This document shows, one piece after another, positions 52,819 to 55,154 of a stretch of DNA of 55,154 nt (within the stretch, counting starts at the first letter, position 1; every line of letters starts with the position of its first letter). The stretch lies in NCBI GenBank assembly GCA_030154225.1, contig JASKKI010000007.1, forward strand, positions 1-55,154. Reading direction: 5' to 3'. A program made the position numbers and the translations under genes. The DNA comes from Clostridia bacterium. Lineage in GTDB: Bacteria > Bacillota > Peptococcia > Peptococcales > BICA1-8. Below the pieces are notes generated by a model, which was given only the letters and a program-made list of their open reading frames with translations, did no database searches and had not been told where the DNA came from.

Positions 52819-54789
52819 ATGTATAATAAGCAAACTGAAGAAACACTACGCCAATTAAAAAAGGCATGGCATGATTTTATTATTACTAAATCCTCACCTG
52901 AAAAAATTAGACCAATAATTTTAAAATCATGGTACAGATGCTTGAAATGGGGAACTAATCCTTATCAAAAAAAAGTAAGTAAAGTTTTGGACGATAAAAA
53001 TTTAAAATATTTAAAGGAAGAATATGAAGAATTAATTAATCTTAGTAAACCTATAATGGAAAATCTCTATGAATTTATGACAGGTTCCGGATTTTTAGTG
53101 ACTTTGACTACTAATACAGGCATAATATTAAAAATTATCGGTGATGAAGATGTTAAAAATTCATTAAAGCAAGGGAATTTTATAGAGGGAGCTGACTGGA
53201 GTGAGAGAAGTGCTGGTACTAATGCTATTGGGACAGCACTTTATACCGGTGAGCCAATTCAAGTTTTTGCCCATGAACACTTTTGTATTTGTTCCCATAA
53301 AGCTACTTGTTCGTGTTCGCCAATACGAGATCCTGAAGGTAAAATTATAGGTGCTTTGGATTTAACTGGGGATTTTAGTAAAGTAAACAGTCATACCCTG
53401 GGAATGGCTGTTGCTGCAGCAAATGCTATTGAAAACTGTCTCTTAATAAAACGGGAACAACAAAAATGCCAATTGGCAGATAAATATAAAAATACAATTA
53501 TTGATACTATCTCTGAAGGAATTATAGCTACTGATACTTATGGAAATATTACTCATCTTAATGGTGTAGCAATTAATATTTTGGATTTTAATAAAAATAA
53601 CAATATTAATAGAAATATTAGAGAAATACTACCGAAAGAAAATGAAGATTTTTTTAGTATTTTTTCATCAGGTAAATATTTAACCGATGAAGAGATGAAT
53701 ATTTTTACTAAGAAGGGAAATAGCAGATATACCGTTACTTCCAGGCCAATTAGAAATGAAAATGGTGATCCCGAAGGAACTCTTGTAGTTATAAATGAAA
53801 TTAAGAGGGCTAAGAAAATCGCCCAAAAGATGTCTGGCGCATCAGCTAAATTTACTTTTAATAATTTAATTGGTACTAATAAGCGTTTTTTAGAAATAAT
53901 AGAGACTGCAAAGCTGGCTTCAGCTAGTGATGCTAATATCCTTTTATTAGGAGAAAGTGGTACAGGTAAAGATGTATTAGCACAAGCTATTCATAATGAA
54001 AGTTATAGACGTAATGGTCCCTTTGTTGTTTTAAATTGTGGTGCAATACCTAAAGAATTAATAGGTAGTGAGTTATTTGGCTTTACCGATGGTGCATTTA
54101 CTGGAGCGAAACGAGGGGGAAACCCGGGTAAATTTGAGTTAGCTGATGGTGGGACTATTTTTTTAGATGAAATAGGGGAAATGCCTCTGGAATTGCAAAC
54201 AAACCTTTTAAGGGTGCTAGAGCAAAAAAGACTGAGAAGAATTGGTGGTAAGGAAGAAATTTTTGTAGACGTTAGAATTATAGCTGCCACAAACAAAAAC
54301 TTATTAAAAGAAGTAAAAAAGGGGCTTTTTAGACAAGATTTATTTTATCGGTTAAATGTATTGACTATTGAAATGATACCTCTAAGGGAGAGAAAAGATG
54401 ATATTCTGTTATTAGTTGAATATTTTTACCAGCGTCTTTTAGAGCAAACAAAAAAAAGAATTTATGACATATCAGATGAATATTTCAAAGTTTTGGAAAC
54501 ATACCACTGGCCTGGAAATGTTCGTGAATTACAAAATGTAATAGAACGGGGAGTTAATTTATCAAGAACCGGTGAATTAAAACTTGAGTTTTTACCTGAA
54601 GAATTAAAGAATAGGAAAATAAAACCGGTTAGTTCCGGTTTGGAAGAATTAGAAAAAGAGCTTTTGTATAATTTAATGGAAACTTATAAGGGTAATATTA
54701 CTCGAGTAGCCAATGACTTGGGTATTGCACGAACAACATTGTACCGAAAACTAAATAAGTACAATATTAATAAGGAATTATTTGTTTGA
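52819..54789 (+). CDS. Sigma-54-dependent transcriptional activator, AcoR-like
   Basis: A 656-residue enhancer-binding protein. The N-terminal GAF-type region (about 60-215, with a cysteine group CICSHKATCSCSPI) and a PAS domain (about 225-320) sense a signal. The AAA+ domain carries Walker A GESGTGKDVLAQ, the sigma-54 contact loop GAFTGA, Walker B GTIFLDEIGEMP, and an arginine finger in FRQDLFYRLN. A Fis-type helix-turn-helix ends the chain (GNITRVANDLGIARTTLYRK). It probably switches on the thiolase operon at 55049 through the -24/-12 promoter at 54992. Confidence 0.95.
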   Translation: MYNKQTEETLRQLKKAWHDFIITKSSPEKIRPIILKSWYRCLKWGTNPYQKKVSKVLDDKNLKYLKEEYEELINLSKPIMENLYEFMTGSGFLVTLTTNTGIILKIIGDEDVKNSLKQGNFIEGADWSERSAGTNAIGTALYTGEPIQVFAHEHFCICSHKATCSCSPIRDPEGKIIGALDLTGDFSKVNSHTLGMAVAAANAIENCLLIKREQQKCQLADKYKNTIIDTISEGIIATDTYGNITHLNGVAINILDFNKNNNINRNIREILPKENEDFFSIFSSGKYLTDEEMNIFTKKGNSRYTVTSRPIRNENGDPEGTLVVINEIKRAKKIAQKMSGASAKFTFNNLIGTNKRFLEIIETAKLASASDANILLLGESGTGKDVLAQAIHNESYRRNGPFVVLNCGAIPKELIGSELFGFTDGAFTGAKRGGNPGKFELADGGTIFLDEIGEMPLELQTNLLRVLEQKRLRRIGGKEEIFVDVRIIAATNKNLLKEVKKGLFRQDLFYRLNVLTIEMIPLRERKDDILLLVEYFYQRLLEQTKKRIYDISDEYFKVLETYHWPGNVRELQNVIERGVNLSRTGELKLEFLPEELKNRKIKPVSSGLEELEKELLYNLMETYKGNITRVANDLGIARTTLYRKLNKYNINKELFV

Positions 54790-54806
54790 ATAGACGGGAA
54801 AAGTAT

Positions 54807-54849
54807 AACAAAAAAACAGTCATCTACAAGGGATGACTGTTTTTTTGTT
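54807..54849 (+). terminator. Terminator of the sigma-54 activator gene
   Basis: AACAAAAAAACAGTCATC and GATGACTGTTTTTTTGTT form an 18-bp perfect stem with a seven-base loop; bidirectional in principle because the outer arms are A/T tracts. Confidence 0.9.
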
Positions 54850-54905
54850 ATCACAATAGATCATTAACTAAAGATGAATTTACCAGGTTTTTTTATACAG
54901 ATAAA

Positions 54906-54940
54906 TGTAGCAAAGTGTAACACTGTAGCGAATTACTACA
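54906..54940. promoter_or_regulatory. Candidate enhancer sites for the sigma-54 activator
   Basis: TGTAGC occurs directly at 54906 and 54924, GTGTAACAC is a palindrome at 54915-54923, and TGTAG-N7-CTACA is an inverted repeat at 54924-54940. The group lies 52-86 bases upstream of the -24 element, the usual place for an activator binding site. Confidence 0.6.
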
Positions 54941-54991
54941 ATTTTTAAAAAAATCATAACTTGGAAAAGGCCAATAATTAAGTTATTAGAA

Positions 54992-55007
54992 TGGCACGTT
55001 TCTTGCA
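54992..55007 (+). promoter_or_regulatory. Sigma-54 (-24/-12) promoter
   Basis: TGGCACGTTTCTTGCA matches the consensus TGGCAC-N5-TTGCA exactly, with ten bases between the GG and GC pairs. It is followed 41 bases later by the thiolase start. Confidence 0.92.
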
Positions 55008-55048
55008 AAAAATTATTTATGGGAATTTATCTAAAAGGAGGTCTGTGA

Positions 55049-55154
55049 ATGAATTTTAATGAGGTGGTAATAGTAAGTGCCTGTCGGACGCCGATAGGTA
55101 AGTTTATGGGGAGTTTAAAGGATATCTCGGCCAGGGAACTGGCTATAACTGCAG
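55049..55154 (+). CDS. Acetyl-CoA C-acetyltransferase (thiolase), 5' part only
   Basis: The first 35 residues of a thiolase, cut by the end of the window. VVIVSACRTPIGKFMGSLKD is the family's typical N-terminus. ATG after AAAGGAGGT. Thiolase joins or splits acetyl-CoA/acetoacetyl-CoA in fatty-acid, butyrate, or ketone metabolism. Sigma-54 control points to an inducible catabolic or butyrate-forming operon beyond the window. Confidence 0.88.
   Translation, partial: MNFNEVVIVSACRTPIGKFMGSLKDISARELAITA

Noticed and set aside
1-55154. CRISPR array
   Set aside because: No regularly spaced direct repeats of 24-40 bases and no Cas genes were seen.

Overview
The window reads as a chromosome segment of a low-GC, spore-former-type anaerobic Firmicute (Clostridia, broadly Peptococcia/Syntrophomonadia-like). 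This is an inference from several features: AT-rich sequence, strong GGAGG ribosome binding sites with many TTG/GTG starts, the core order dgt - yaiI - dnaG - rpoD - tRNAs - trmK - nif3 - zinc-ribbon protein - rnpB, a T-box leader, ferredoxin-linked 2-oxoacid oxidation, and no respiratory genes in view.

Region 1 (1-10.27 kb) is housekeeping. It holds a PEP-hydrolase-like TIM barrel (minus strand), dGTPase, YaiI, DNA primase, the major sigma factor, and three tRNA genes (CAT, Glu, Val) behind a near-consensus promoter. These are followed by two small unknown proteins, TrmK, a Nif3-family protein, a coiled-coil zinc-ribbon protein and the RNase P RNA.

Region 2 (10.27-11.8 kb) is a gene graveyard with a decayed ADP-ribosylglycohydrolase. 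Region 3 (11.8-30.0 kb) is a long, almost entirely co-directional catabolic cluster. It encodes a four-subunit 2-oxoacid:ferredoxin oxidoreductase, an ADP-forming acyl-CoA synthetase (SucCD type), a D-2-hydroxyacid dehydrogenase, a GntR regulator, two LarA-type nickel-pincer racemase homologues, a complete tripartite tricarboxylate (TTT) transporter, a split UxaA/SuyAB-type lyase whose small subunit is frameshifted, an IlvD/Edd dehydratase and a GlcD/GlcF oxidase pair. The parts suggest that a hydroxy- or sugar acid is imported, stereochemically inverted, dehydrogenated or dehydrated to a 2-oxoacid, oxidised to an acyl-CoA with reduced ferredoxin, and turned into ATP. The actual substrate cannot be read from the sequence.

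Region 4 (30.0-44.3 kb) mixes remnants (KorC tail, IS3-type transposase, DUF1294, cupin, SNF2 tail, a truncated unknown) with intact genes: a SWIM/SNF2 helicase, an MFS transporter, a TetR-controlled RND efflux operon that includes a membrane Fe-S protein, uracil-DNA glycosylase, and a PAS/HD-GYP phosphodiesterase. Region 5 (44.5-48.8 kb) is a T-box leader followed by a second glycolate-oxidase-type operon (GlcE/D/F-like). A short copy of the 3' end of rnpB lies just after it, in direct orientation with the real one, so the whole 38.6 kb between them could be an old island; no integrase is visible.

Region 6 (48.9-55.15 kb) is a Fur-type-controlled ferric iron ABC transporter. It is followed by an AcoR-like sigma-54 activator and a consensus -24/-12 promoter directly in front of a thiolase gene that runs off the end of the window.
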